DNA of 42,828 bases from Chara braunii. Taxonomy: Eukaryota > Streptophyta > Charophyceae > Charales > Characeae. This document shows, one piece after another, positions 30,299 through 42,211 of this stretch. Within the stretch, counting starts at the first letter, position 1, and every line of letters starts with the position of its first letter. Made by a program: the position numbers and the translations under genes. The stretch covers positions 172,674 to 215,501 of the forward strand of contig BFEA01000324.1 in NCBI GenBank assembly GCA_003427395.1. The letters run 5' to 3'. The notes under the pieces were generated by a model. It was given only the letters and a program-made list of their open reading frames with translations, searched no databases and was not told where the DNA came from.

Positions 30299-30376
30299 GT
30301 CAAAGCTGGGGCTGTGAGGGTAACGTCAAAGCTGGGGCTGTGAGGGTAACGTCAAAGCTGGGGCTGTGAGGTGTGC
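30299..30376. repeat. 26-bp perfect tandem triplication
   Basis: CGTCAAAGCTGGGGCTGTGA repeats with starts 26 bp apart (CAAAGC at 30301, 30327 and 30353). The copies are identical and lie in the LINE D spacer between ORF1 and ORF2. Confidence 0.95.
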
Positions 30377-30526
30377 CACTTCCACCCTGTAAATGTTGAG
30401 ATCATCTCATTTTCCTTTTGCTGTCAGATATGTGCAAAAGATCAAAAAACGCAATCAGGAGTCGAACTTTTTCTCCTTCTGGTCTGTCTATTAAGTGATG
30501 CGTCATTTTGGGCTCAAGCAACAATG

Positions 30527-32907
30527 CTACTTCCCCAAGATTTTGTAGAATATGTATTTCACCAGGTTGCATACCATAACCTGGGACAGTGCGCCTCTCA
30601 AAAGCACAGATGGGAGAAAAAAAATTTCATCCCTGCCTTTTAGTGTTAGGAACCTCGGATTGTGACCATCATGGAAGCAGATAATGGGAACTAGGTAGTC
30701 AGCTATCTGCCCCTTTGCCTTCCCTTTATCTTCCCTAGTCAGGGTTTTCATTGGTGCCGCTAAGGTCAAGGACCATTTTGTTGTTTTGACCATCTGTATT
30801 CGACCCCTTTTTAGAGGTGAGCTTCTTACAATTACTTCCCCTTGCCCTCCTACCTCCTCCTCTTCCAAACGCAGTTGAACTTTGAGCCCTTCAACTCTCG
30901 GGCGTTTGGCTGAGGAGTGCGAAAGTTCATACCCTTGCATTTGAGATACCGGCGGGGGGGATGTGGGTGTTTTAAATATCGAGGTCAGAGGGGATCCGTA
31001 CATTTCTTCGCTCTTTTCTTTATAAAGTCATTTTCCCCCAACACTTGTTTTGGAAACTTTGTTAGGCCATCCCGTGGACTAGAGAAATATGAGTTCCCCT
31101 CGTCCTCATCTGAGTCATCTGTTTCCCCATTATTCAAAGCGGGAGATTCAGATGTATGTAACAACTTCTGAGTGGTCATTTCTCGTAGCCCTACCCCTGT
31201 TCCTTCCTGTTTTCCATCTGCTGCGAAAAATTCAAATATTTTATTTGTATACACTGAATAGTCCTTAAGGGCTTCGAGCTCCCTGTGGGAGGGTTGGGCT
31301 TGTAGCTCATTGGCGGAACCAGACACACCTGTGGGCTTTTTCGAGCCTTTGTAGTTTTCCTTACTGTTTAGGTGAAGAATCGCTTTTACTTTTTTTGTTC
31401 GGGGAGGACAAACTAATTACGTTTTCCTTTCGACTTTCACCCTCCAGGCCAGCAGACTGGTCCACATTTTTGTCCCTGTTTTTTAACCAATCCTTCTACG
31501 TCATTTGCCCCCTCCTCTGACACAGGCATTCCTCCCTGACCCTTTTCCTTTCCTTGCTTTGTTACCACGTTGCTTCCTTTTGGAGAGCGGACAGTCTCTG
31601 TATTTCTTTGTTTCACGCTTTCCTTCCATATCTGTTTCTGTTTATCTTGATGCTTTCTCTTAAGGGCTTTCTTCTTCTTCTTGCCCTTGCCCACTCTTGG
31701 GGTCTGGGCTTTGGCCTGATCCTCGGTCTGATCCTGGTTCTTTTCCATTGGGGGAGTCGGCTCCTTCCCCGGAGATGGGGGCAGACCGTTTGTTTCCTTT
31801 TCATAACATCCACATCCATCCCATCTTCATTCTTCCGAGGGGATTTTTTTTCCACACTTTTTCCCCTTTTTGGAGAATGACCCTGAGTTTCAGACGCTTT
31901 CTGTTTCAAACCGGTATGGCTACCTTGCAGGGGGGAGGGGGAGGGGGAGGGGGGGGGGGGTCATCTTCCTTTTCCTCACTTCTTCGTTTCCACTCCCTTG
32001 TCCCTTTTCCCCTCCCCCTTCCTCTTGAGGTTTACCTGCTCGTTACTCCTTCCCGGATGCCTGTTTCTCCTTACCTTGATTCTGATTCGGGTCAGGTTTC
32101 TTCTTCGGGCAGACCTCGTCCTTTTCTGAGTGAAAATATTGGCGACATGCCTGACACCATGGTGTCAGAGCATGAATTACCTCTATTTCCAGGTACCCGC
32201 CTCGTTTCATATCTATAATTAACCAAACTTTGTACTGAGCACGGGCTGCTGGTTCGAGGTCAAACCGAATGTTGATGAGTTCATGTGATACCGGGTCAGC
32301 AAAGGTCTCATACCTTTTAAGGATCTTTCCAAACACTTTATTGACTGCTGATGCCAGGTGCGGTAAGGGTGCAACCGGCATGAACATGCATTTTATCCAA
32401 AAATATCTAATACGTGCTGCCTCCCGCCACTCATACAACTGTTGTTCATTGATCCACGATCGAAATGAAATTGAGTAGGTTTTCTCATCCAACTCGATAA
32501 TATCTTGTTGTTTTCTCAACAACCAAGTGGAGATTTCCTTAGCTGAGGCCACGTAGGTAACGAGGTTAAATCCTTCATTGTGGAAACCCCCCCTTTTTGA
32601 CGGAGCACTAATCACCCCACTCTTCGCCCACACATTTTCATACCTACGGATTAGGCGAATTTTCACTGCAACTAGTAGGGATTTTGAGTCATTACCAAAG
32701 AAAATGGAAATGATGTTTTCGTTGAGTCATTCCTCTTACACTGCGAAGTGTTCCAGATTGACCACTACTCGTGCGTAATCCTCCCCTAGCTCCACTTGAT
32801 CAGATATCAGATCCTCTGGTATAACAATTTTCAAAAATATCTTGAATCCTTTTCTTCTTTGCTGAACCCATCGTGGAGGGAGGAGGAGGACCTACCGTCC
32901 CTGCCAT
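30527..32907 (-). pseudogene. LINE D ORF1 remnant (RNA-binding ORF1p with C-terminal domain)
   Basis: The likely start is MAGTVGPPPPSTMGSAKKKR at 32907. After a frameshift come VIPEDLISDQVELGEDYARV and the DUF4283-like region (32666 to about 32160: LIRRYENVW, EGFNLVTYVAS, RYFWIKCMFMPV, HELINIRFDLE). The CCHC-type knuckle C-QA-C-RQYF-H-SEKDEV-C lies near 32106-32150. A long Lys/Arg-rich linker (about 32040-31440) is split over two frames, followed by an acidic patch with DDSDEDEG (31326-30985). The C-terminal segment (31003-30527) ends in VKYIFYKILGK and shares a pattern with LINE A ORF1: YLVPIICFHDGHNPRFL, FFLPSVLLRG. The protein would package element RNA. At least four frame changes make it non-functional. 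Confidence 0.8.
31928..31961 (+). other. Poly-G tract (possible G-quadruplex)
   Basis: Repeated GGGGGA followed by 12 G in a row lies on the plus strand, antisense to the LINE D ORF1 linker. It has at least four G-runs of 5 or more, enough for a quadruplex. It also creates a frame-disrupting C-run in the ORF1 sense strand. Confidence 0.8.
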
Positions 32908-32910
32908 GAT

Positions 32911-33792
32911 AACAACTCTGAACCACAATTATGGGTTTAATCCTCAAAACAAAATTCAAAATTAAGTTAAACCTAATAAATGAGCGGTTCTCTTAGTAGG
33001 TTGACCCTAATTTCTAATAAATGCAATTTTTATGTTTATATAAGCTGAACCCTCCATAAATAGGAAAAGTCAGACCCTTTCACCTTTCAACCATGCATGC
33101 CAATGGAAGAGATGATACCTTCTCCTTACCAGGGTGTGAGCGAGAGCAACAATGAACTTCCCTCCTCAGAGTCCTTATCGTTTGTTGTGTCTCTTTTAGC
33201 TCGCCGTACTCCATTTTCCTTCTTTCGCTGACTCTCTCATATTCACCTCTGACTTTGGCCCTTCCCCTTTTCCTTCTCCCTTACTGCCCCTCTCCCCTCA
33301 CTATGGTTTCCTCCCCCCTTCTCCTCTCCTCCTTCCCTCACTCACTCATATACTTAGTGGGCATCTCTCTTCCATGATGCACGCCTCTGCCATCGCTATA
33401 GTGCCTTACCGACGCTATTCTCGCACTAATCGCGCTTAAGCGTTAAGCGCCACCGTTTTTTTTCGTGTTTTTTTACAAAAAACATTCAATATCATTGCAA
33501 ATTGGAATCGAGGCCAGACCACTAGATCCCCCGATCGGCATTGAGCAGAGTCTGCTGATGTTCGTAGGGAAGGGGACCTGAGGGGAGGCACAAGAATTGG
33601 TCATGTTGGCATGGTCCCTGATGCTACCGGCGGTACCCTAGCCGGTATCCCCCACCTGTAGGCCGGGAGCAACCCCCACATGTTCTCTTGTGAACACAAT
33701 TCTGGCTGCTACGGGGTTCCCCCTATGCCTACAATTAGGAGTAGTGGTAGGTAGGTAGTGTGAGGTGAAATTGAGAGAAGAGTATAGTTTTC
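32911..33792. other. Gene-free stretch between LINE D and LINE C
   Basis: It is probably partly the LINE D 5' UTR (minus strand) and partly unrelated DNA. It is pyrimidine-rich at 33160-33370 with T-runs near 33456-33475. No gene is recognised. Confidence 0.45.
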
Positions 33793-33820
33793 AAAAAAAA
33801 ATAAAAAAATAAAAAAATAG

Positions 33821-34194
33821 AGCTCGGGGACCTCACAAATCCACCTCGGAGTTATCCTGTTAGCCGTTTTAGCTTATGGAGATCATTCCTCAACGTCTTT
33901 GTAAAAGAGTACAGAAAATCCTTACTACTTATCACCGCAGAGCCAATTACCCTCGCCTTCTTTAGCCTACTGCTACAAATTGCTCCCTAAACTAAACCTA
34001 CTGCACAGACCTAACGTACGGTCTGGTACTCAACCAAATACGGTCGAGAGGAACTCTTGTTCCATTTGAAGGATTGACACCCTCCTTCCTGCCCCTCTCA
34101 ACGCGGTCTACTGTGGCTGCTGACTGGAACCGAGTGCACCTGGTTCACCTACCCTCCCCTACTGTGAGATCCTACCCTCGGTCCTAGCTAACTC
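33821..34194 (-). other. LINE C 3' UTR with conserved motif
   Basis: The non-coding tail region ends in GGATAACTCCGAGGTGGA then TTGTGAGGTCCCCGA on the minus strand. The last 15 bases are identical to the LINE A 3' end. Confidence 0.75.
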
Positions 34195-37100
34195 TTAACT
34201 GTGCTTCACTCCCCAGCCAACTTCCCAGCACCAACTTCCCCTCTGGGGAGATATGCGTCGACTCCAATCCCCACTTTTGGGAGAACCAGCCCATGCCCTG
34301 GGCATGATCCCCTTGAAGCACCTTCCGGGACTAATCGGTTTTAATGGCTGTGCCCAAAAGTTTTTGAATAGTTCTTCCGACGCCTTTTCCTGCAGACTTT
34401 CTCCTTGGAAACGGAGGTTGTTTCTATCCCTCCAAATTACCCAGAGCATAATCCCCCTTCCTGCTTGAGCGATGTACCCCCAGCCCTTTGAGTACCTTTA
34501 ATTTTGCGGTAAACTTCCTGTGAGAACCCATCTCTAGCCCACCAAGTCCATCTTTCCTGCGAATCTCTTCCAATGGTATTCCCACCATCTCCACCACTTC
34601 TTGGATCTCTGGCACTCCCACCTGAGGTGTTGCATTGTCTCTGGGCTCTCCTGACATCTGTCACAAATGGTTCTCACCTCCATGCCTTTCTCCGCTAGCC
34701 ACTGAGACGTGGGCAGTGCCAGATGTGACTGGAGCCACAGTAATGAGGCAATTTTTTGTGCTTGTCCATGCCCATGACAACTGTGTCTTCTACCAACCAT
34801 CCCCAGACTGCGGGGTTAATTCTCATACGCCGCAGAGCAATTCCATTCCCCACGAGCACTACTAGAGGAAAACCTTCCTCCCTAGAAGGGGCTAACCTCA
34901 CCCGAACTTCCGTCAGGCCTAGGAGCCCATACTGTAAGCGCATCCCAAGCCCTTCCAGTGCTGGAAGGTTCGGATATTGACGTTTATAAGTTTCTAGCTA
35001 ACATTTCCCGGAACGGTCTTCGGTCCAACTTTCCAATCTGCAGAACTGTTCGGTCCCTTCGAATTCGGTAACAAACCTGGTACCTGGTGGGTCGGTTTTT
35101 CCTGGACCAAGGAGCTGTTTCCAGTCTTCTGGAATTGCCTGCAGGAGCTAATCCAGCCACGTTTCCTGATTCAGAAGCTGTCCTAGGCTCTCCTTCATCT
35201 GAGCCGGGGTTTTCCATCGATTGCAGTATTTATCCCAGAGGTCGCCTACCATTGAGACGCCCTTCTGCAACCAGCTGAGACCAAAATTGCTTGATTATCT
35301 TCCAAGTGAAAACCATTCCCCGTCAGGGCGTCTAATCTGCGCGTTCTCAAAAAGGTGTTGGCGCCTCACTTATTCCTTGGACACTGGTGATCGATTCAAC
35401 ATAGGTCTGCATTTTTTCCAAACCGAAGGATTTCCCTCCACAGTTGTAATTTGCGGCATTTATGTGAGTACGTGTCAGTCATGATTGCAACCCAGGTATC
35501 TGAAGGACAAGCCAAGCCTCAGTCTTTGGATAGCAGGGTTTCTCCTAACAGGACCCAGTCCGTTCCTTCCTCCGCCTCGGCTATGCGGATCAGCCATTTC
35601 GCAAGTAAACAGTGTTTTGTGTTGTCGGATCCTACAAAGGCAATCCTCCTCCACTTCGAGGTCTGCACAGTGTATCCCAAGCCACCTTGCAGATAAACCA
35701 CTTATCAGCATCCCCACTAGGCTTCCAGATGAACCTGCGAGTGGCTCCCTTAATCGTCTTCAGCGTAGGAGATGAAAGTTTACGGACTGTAGCAACACAC
35801 CACAGAAGTGCGAAGGCCAAAGCCATAATCCCCAGCAATCTACCGATCAAAGAGAGGTGAAAGGCCGGACCCCAACTTTTGACTCTTTTGCATACCTTCT
35901 TTTGCAGGATTGTTTCCTGTGACGATGTATAATCACCCAGTGTCACCTACACTCCCGAGAAGTACTCCGCTTTATCAGTAACTACCCGTTTCATTCCCCA
36001 TTGTACTGCAGGGACATAGCTTATGGGGAGGAAATAAGTTGACTTCCTCCAGTTTACCGCAGCTTCAGACAGGGCTGTGAAGTGCAACAAGCATCCCTTA
36101 AGCGCGTTTAGTGAAGCAGCTTGGTTCACTAAGATGATAAACAGGTCGTCGGCAAGGGCTTTCACTCGGGTTTCTCTGCCACTTGATGTGATCAATCCCT
36201 TTATTGTCGGGTGGCAGCAAATGTTGCATATGAGCGGCTCAAGATGTAGCACAAAGAGGAGCGGTGCCAATGGGCAACCCTGTCGTAGGGATCTTCTCAG
36301 GACGAACTCCTCCGAGATCATTCCATTAATACATGCTTCTGTCGTCGTTTGGCCATACATGACCTTAACCCACTGGCAGTTGCAGAAAGAATCTCCAAAA
36401 CCCATTACCCGTAGGGTAGTCAGTACAAACATCCAATTAACTTTGTCAAACGCTTTTTCGAGGTCTAAGAGTAGAACCGTCACGTCCAAGTCTTCTCTGT
36501 CAATGAGCTCCAACACCTCGATAGTCGTCACGACATTCTCAAAAATCGACCTGCCTCTCACAAACGCGCCTGGTCTTGTTGTACCAATTCTGGCAGAAAG
36601 TCCCATAATCTGTTGGTCAAGAGTTTGACTAACAATTTATATACCACATTCAAAAGTGATATAGGCCTCCAGTTTCTTATGTCACTCCGGTCCCCTTTCT
36701 TGAACAGTGGCGAGATAATCCCCCTTGCGATGGTTTTGCCTAGTTTCCCCTCAATTCTAACCTCATTAAAAAGTTCCACTAGGTTCCTGACCACCACATC
36801 CCAGCAGGCCAAGAAGAACTCAACTGGCAGGCCGTCATCTCCTGGGGCTTTGCCACGGGCCATGCACTTCAACATTGCAGTGAGTTCCTCATTCATTATC
36901 AGACTGTGTAATAGTCGTCTGCTATTCGTCGGTAGTCTGCAATTCATATTGTTCCAGACTCCTCAGCCCGAGGAGTCCTTAGTCAGTTTGTCCTCCAGAC
37001 TGTCAAACGACCTCCTTCAAGTTAGGATGTCCTTAAAATAGTCCACGCGTAGCTGCACATTTCTTTGTTATATGAGGCAATTGGTTTACCCAGGAGGTGC

Positions 37101-37318
37101 GGGTGCTTTAATTCCTTCATTCGGACCACCGTGTTCCTTGGCAACAACTGTTTGAAAGCTTATTTGGATAACCAATCTGATAAGATGATCCTTTTTATCT
37201 CCATAATTTTTTCCCTCCATTCCTGCTTAATCTGAAACTCTTCTCATCCCCACAGTCTCGCAGCCCTCTCTTCCGCCCAAAACAGATCCGATACGGGATT
37301 GTCAGGGGGAAAAGGGGG
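34195..37318 (-). pseudogene. LINE C ORF2 remnant (RT and C-terminal knuckle)
   Basis: From 37290 down: FWAEERA, AFKQLLPRNTVVRMKELKHP and HLLGKPIASYN (matching LINE A AFKKLLP and ELQHPHLLGNPV). RT starts with MNEELTAMLKCMARGKAPGD, then DGLPVEFFLACWD, LFKKGDRSDIRNWRPISLLN, FVRGRSIFENV, DLEKAFDKVNW, RQGCPLAPLLF and LADDLF near 36144-36158. A frameshift joins the two RT frames near 36600. WKPSGDADKWFICKVAWD follows, then a C-terminal knuckle CDRCQESPETMQHLRWEC near 34660, MLWVIWRDRNNLRF and an end at 34195. Stops and frameshifts lie at about 35945, 35630 and 34940. Sequence is closer to LINE A than to LINE B. Confidence 0.9.
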
Positions 37319-37336
37319 GGTGTGCAGCTTTGCCCA

Positions 37337-37596
37337 ATTATTTTTTTATGTGCAAAAATAGACAATATTGAAATTTCCGTGGAAGATTGCTATCGTGTGT
37401 GTATGCACTGCCAGTTCAACATGTCGTGGTAGGCAGACGACGCCATTGTGGTAAACCCTTCACTTGGTTATTTTTTAATGTGCAGAAATAAACAATATTG
37501 ATTTTTTTGTGGAAGACTGCTATCATGTATGCGTGCACTGACAATTCAACATGTTGTGGCAGGCAGACGACGCCATTGTGGTAAACCTCTTCTTTG
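37337..37596. repeat. 130-bp tandem duplication
   Basis: TGCAAAAATA at 37351 recurs as TGCAGAAATA at 37481. CGCCATTGTGGTAAAC at 37441 recurs at 37571. The two units differ by scattered substitutions, so the duplication is old. It abuts the 5' truncation point of LINE C. Confidence 0.92.
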
Positions 37597-37639
37597 CATT
37601 CATATAAATGAAAAATATCATTTTTTAAATATTTTTAAA

Positions 37640-38600
37640 TACGAAAACAACGCCAGACACCGTTTTACACGATGGTAGTCGGTCCGAGCCCCTGGACCCC
37701 ACAGGAGTGTGAAAAGGAAAAGCTTTGTCACAAAACTGTATCCCGGACCTCACCACCAGTGGAGGAGGTCCTGCAAAGTTCCGATTTATTCCGCATAATT
37801 GTTTCCTATGACCCCAAAGCCCCCATTTTTTGGCCTGGAAGCCTGAAAAAGTCCCAAGTAAGGAAAAATTACCGCGATTTTGTACCGAGTGGAGAGTGTC
37901 GAGGGGGGCGACATCTCGAAAGTTTCCAAGGTCGCCTGACTCGCCTCCCCCGGTCGGACAAGAAGGTGTTCGCCCACGGGTCTTGTTCCGTAAGTGCCGC
38001 CCCCAACATCACCCGCTAAGGGACCTCAATCGCTCCTACGCTCCCCAATCGACCACCAGGACAAACCACCACTTTCCTTTTCGGGACAGTGGGCATGGGA
38101 GTTTCCTATTAGGGAAATTTTGACATCATTTTGCTGCAAAACTCACTCCCCAGTGGGGTCCCCGTGGAACTCTTTCAAGAGTTTCCAAAATTCTTCCACC
38201 GTCGTTTTTGGGCAGACGACTTTTCCAACAAAATTCCTGTGGGGTCCAGACCTTAAACCTCTGGCGTCGCAACGCAGAGGTCGCATGTTCGATTTCCTCT
38301 GAAGGTTCGAGCCCGTCGGACCTCAAACTCCTCCAACTACTATTAGTTGGTGCTACATACTAGGCTAACGCCCCACGTACAAGTCCCCCACTCTAGTATT
38401 GACTAACAGTGAGGGCACGTGCGCAGCCCCTAGTTTGTTTGTCCGCAGCCCTAAGGCTGTGATATAGTAGGCTTCGACGTTTGTGTCAAGGTAGCACATT
38501 TTCAGCGGCGAAGGGCTGACGCACAAGTGGTTATAAGGGGGTGAAAGTTGTTGGGGGACCGGTCCACCGCGTTTTTACGAGCTACCTACAACTATCATGC
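37640..38600. other. Gene-free stretch with a tRNA T-arm-like remnant
   Basis: No gene is recognised. Near 38255-38298, CCTCTG...CAGAGG forms a stem and is followed by GGTCGCATGTTCGATTTCC, which resembles a tRNA anticodon arm plus T-arm, but no A box is present. The 97-115 aa frames over 37672-38123 overlap each other and carry no motif. Confidence 0.4.
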
Positions 38601-38610
38601 GTAGAACTGG

Positions 38611-38690
38611 TGCGGTAGCCAAGTTGGAAGATTGATCCTCCCTTGCGTGTGAATTGTAAATGGGGCTAAAGAGAAAAACTCGCAATTCAT
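38611..38690 (+). other. tRNA A-box-like sequence with a following hairpin
   Basis: TAGCCAAGTTGG at 38616-38627 is a perfect match to the A-box pattern TRGCNNAGYNGG. About 20 nt on, TGAATTG pairs with CAATTCA across a ~30-nt loop (near 38648-38690). No B box is found at tRNA spacing. It is probably a SINE or tRNA remnant. Confidence 0.3.
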
Positions 38691-38739
38691 AAGAGGCAAC
38701 TTTGACTGATGTGTGTGTGTTGTCATATTCGTTATACAC

Positions 38740-39070
38740 TGCCCATGATGCATTTAACTGATGGATACAGACTCACCATATTGCCCAGAGCTAGCGATAC
38801 CCACGCCCACCCTGCAGTCATAATCACTATACACTAAGAAAAACATGACTATGCCAGACTGTTTTGTCAAACTTTCATAAACTCCTCAAGAGGTTGAACC
38901 CTGATAGTCTGCCTAGGATACATTTGATTGATAGAGAAGGACTCACCACATTGCCAAGAGTTAGCAATACCCCTGAGAAAAGTAGTCGACTTTACTTACA
39001 CCCACCCTGCAATCCTACCTGACAGTCGGTTTAAACCCCTCATAAGAATATCAGTAGTCTGAGAAACTAA
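38740..39070. repeat. Diverged ~170-bp direct duplication
   Basis: GACTCACCATATTGCCCAGA at 38770 and GACTCACCACATTGCCAAGA at 38940 are both followed by GTTAGC/GCTAGC-GATACCC and later CACCCACCCTGCA. Upstream, CATTTAACTGATGGATA corresponds to CATTTGATTGATAGAGA. Confidence 0.75.
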
Positions 39071-39139
39071 TATGCCACAATCATGAAACACACTCTACAT
39101 ACACACTCATACATGGACACCCAATGGCATGACCGCTAG

Positions 39140-39290
39140 TACAGTCCCGGCCCTAGCCGTTATCGGTGCGAATACCCTTACAAGGGTATCCGCCCCGATT
39201 TTTGCAAGTGACAAAAACAAGAGTTTGGTTCGGAATCTAGGTACACCTCGCGAGGCACAATTATGTCTCACTTACTCTGTTTAAATGGTA
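39140..39290 (-). repeat. Repeat end related to 8880-9062
   Basis: The reverse complement shares CACTTGCAAAAA, GGATACCC-TGTAAGGGTATT and CGC.CGATAACG with 8980-9062. A perfect ATACCCTT-AC-AAGGGTAT hairpin lies near 39172-39189. Confidence 0.6.
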
Positions 39291-42200
39291 GATTGAAAAT
39301 AAAGAGTGTGTGGGCGCGTAGGTTTAAGGCGCATGTGATCTCTTTCTTGTTGATGATTGTAAAACCGACGCGGTTGCCGGACAATTTATTTTTGATTAAA
39401 CAAGGATTAAAAGATTTTGTCTTTTGATTGTGACATGTGCGTATGTGCGAATGACGACGTCGACGGCGACACGGGTTATGTGGCGATCGAAGTGAACATA
39501 AGGTTAGAAGTGTGAGAGCGAGCAACCACGCAGTAGGTGCGGGAAGTTGATAGGCCAAGGGGTGGCTTTGAAACGTTTCAAGTAGAAGTGCACGCCACGT
39601 GGTAACCGTCCATATAGATGTCCACTAGTACTAGACTCAGCCTTGGGCCTGACACTATTGGTTACGGTGGCAGACTCTCATCCAAAAGATTCAGGGATCG
39701 AGGTTAGCGAGGGACGACGAAGGAGCATTGGAGCGCGCGAGAAGGAACCGGGGTGTTGAGGGCCCGACGAAGCTATCCCCCATGGTTTTGCTGTCGGGGG
39801 GCTGAAGAAGCGATACTAGTAGTCCCTTTCCTCCCCTTGTCTTTTTGTTTTAAGCTTTTCTTTCATAATTATTATTTACTCTTATTATTATTATTGCCTT
39901 TATTATTATTTTTACTAGGTTGGCTTCTCGAGTCCGACGCGATACCGGATTTAGGGGCTGTTGACGGGACTGACGGGTTAGCTCAAGTGGCGTGGACTCT
40001 AACTTTGAGTCTACATACTGCGGACATCACGACAGTCGAGGACCTTGAGCACACACCTCTTTTGTTTGACCTATGGGGCGCTGGTGCGTTCGGAACGCTG
40101 GTAAGAGCCCTCTATCCTGCCGTCTTGAGGCGCACACCGAGGAGGTCAACGTGCTTGGGAGCTAGTGGGTGATTTAGCCCACGAGTTGGAAGAAAATTGA
40201 GTGTCAGGAACATTTTGTGGGGGCACAGTCCGCCGACCGATTTACTGTTGTGAGAGGTTTGAGTGTGAGCATGGTCGTTGGAGCCTGAAAGATGGTGGGC
40301 CACGCCCAAGCAGAGTAGCTCGGGGCGGTCACTGCATTGTGGGGAGACCGCAGCAGTGTTGCGGCAAGCTGTGGAAAAAAAAGAACCCCGCTCTGCTCCG
40401 ATCTTCAAAGTTTTTATTTGAACATTTGCTACTATCACAGAGATGTGTACTGGGCCCAATCCACCTAGGCCCACGTTTAGGTGTACAACAGACCCACACC
40501 CTCGACTCCACGGCCCTATGAGATGCCTGATTGGGGCTTGTCCGTTGAAAGGCCGAAAGGGTGGCGGGGCCTGCTTGAAGGAGGCGGGCCCCTTCAAGAG
40601 GGTCAGGGGAAACACGGTGGAGACACATAGTTGTACTGGCGTGCAGCCGTTCGTCGGACTTGGGTATAGAGGCAAAATAACTGACCAGTCTACCTCGTAG
40701 CTGGTTCCGTTTGAAGATTCTAAGAATAGTTAATCGCTACTGCACTGCTGCAAGGAGCGACGAGCTGGCGGATAGTGCTGGCCTGCCTAGGGGAATGACG
40801 GGAGCCGATAGAGAAAGGTAAAATAGTGGGGTGAACCTGCACGTGATTTTGCGCCAGGCGCAGATGAAGATGAAGATGAAGTTGATGAAAGCAAGCCGGA
40901 GTGTGAAGGGAAGAAGTGTGCGATCCGTTTGATCCTCAACGTATTCAAGCAGGGAAAGAAGCAGGGTAAAGGTTTGTTAGCCAGGCAAATTCACTGGTGA
41001 AGTTAGTTTTTGAGTCAGAGTTGTGAAGAGAAAGTTAGGAAGGAAAAGGCGTGTGCGAAGATGGAGAAAACAGGAGGGAGATGGCTATAATGGGGAAAAA
41101 AACGCATAGTTTGTCGGGTTCTTAACGGAACCGGGCGAATGAAGATATGAAACTAAAGTTTTGAGACGCTGCGAGCTGAATGGGAGCATCATAATTTATG
41201 GTAGAGTAGTAGTTTGGCCGATAAAGGTTGCAGAGGCCAAGAGAAAAAGTTTCGAAGTGGTAATGCACATTTCCCAGTTCTAGAGAAATATTCATCTTTA
41301 CTTTTTTTTTTTTCTTTTTTCTTTTTCTTTCTATAGCTTATATAATCCTGATGGCCACCTTCATTAGGATACAACTAGTTCCCAGACTTCTATCGTGATC
41401 GACCCCATTAGTGCTTTCAAGGATCGTAACTGTCATCACCCCACTGCTCGTTGTCTTTTCGTCGGTGGTTGTCTTCCCTGTTGTAGGTGCTTGTTCTCAT
41501 TATGTCACTAGGAGCGTACGAATATGTCGACACTGTCAGAAACGGCTGCGCTCAAAAGTGAATCTCCTTTGGCATAGCTACGCAATCCATCTTCCCGTGT
41601 TTTGGGGGAAGATTCGTTCTCAATTTTGCGGGTTCGGTGAGTTAGGGAACTGTGATGCGAAGCAGTGGACATCGTGTTGCCTATACTCATTGTGCTCGCC
41701 ATCCTCCAAGCACAAGCGGTCATCCGTTGTGGAGGCGGGGTTCGTCGGTCGTGACCATCCTTGTGCAGACAGTGAGGCTCACTGTAGCTCTGTTGTGTGG
41801 CTACCACGATCCCAACCTCGATCGTAGTAATGGTAGCCCTTCTACTCACGATGCGCACGTCTTTCGTCACATCTTGGTACGAGATTCACACCTCCATGAA
41901 CAATAATCAGTTGGGGGACAGTAAGGCAGGGGCACACGCTGAAATAAAGGTAAAGAAGGGAAACGAAGTACGCCCGAGGCTGCACGCGCAAAGAAACGAG
42001 GGGGCTAGTTGAGCGTGGGGCTAGTGAGATAGAGAGAGGGCAAATATAGGCAAGGATTAAGAGAGTATTGGGATGCTTACCTCGGATGCGCCGACGGCTG
42101 ACCACAAATTACCGAAGGAGACCCGAGGATGAGCATGACTATCGGAGCATGAAGCTTGGTGGCAGTGCGCAGAGGGAGAGTTGTAGTAGCCTGTGTGTCC
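39291..42200. other. Gene-free stretch
   Basis: No coding region is supported. Frames at 39753-40172 (139 aa), 40112-40675 (187 aa) and 41411-41827 (138 aa) overlap others on the opposite strand and have no recognisable motif. Short (ATT)n lies near 39866-39915 and a T-rich tract near 41299-41330. Confidence 0.45.
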
Positions 42201-42211
42201 AAAATCACGTT

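Larger units (their letters stand above)
29885..32910 (-). mobile_element. LINE D: 5' portion of an L1-type LINE (ORF1 + start of endonuclease)
   Basis: On the minus strand there is an ORF1 remnant (32907 to 30527), a ~270-bp spacer with a 26-bp tandem repeat, and the first ~110 codons of ORF2, ending abruptly near 29887 in unrelated sequence. The 3' part (rest of EN, RT, tail) is absent. This is unusual for LINEs, which normally lose their 5' end. A later deletion or rearrangement is therefore likely. Confidence 0.85.
33793..37318 (-). mobile_element. LINE C: 5'-truncated L1-type LINE
   Basis: On the minus strand the element begins in the EN-RT linker (FWAEERAARLW, near 37290) and runs through RT and the C-terminal knuckle to a 3' UTR with the conserved motif at 33821-33853. 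The ORF1 and endonuclease parts are missing, the usual outcome of incomplete target-primed reverse transcription. Beyond the motif, the coding strand is T-rich (A-rich on plus, 33793-33818) rather than poly-A. Confidence 0.88.

Noticed and set aside
40112-40675. 187-aa minus-strand frame as a gene
   Set aside because: It overlaps other open frames on both strands, shows no domain or codon character, and the region is GC-moderate so such frames occur by chance.
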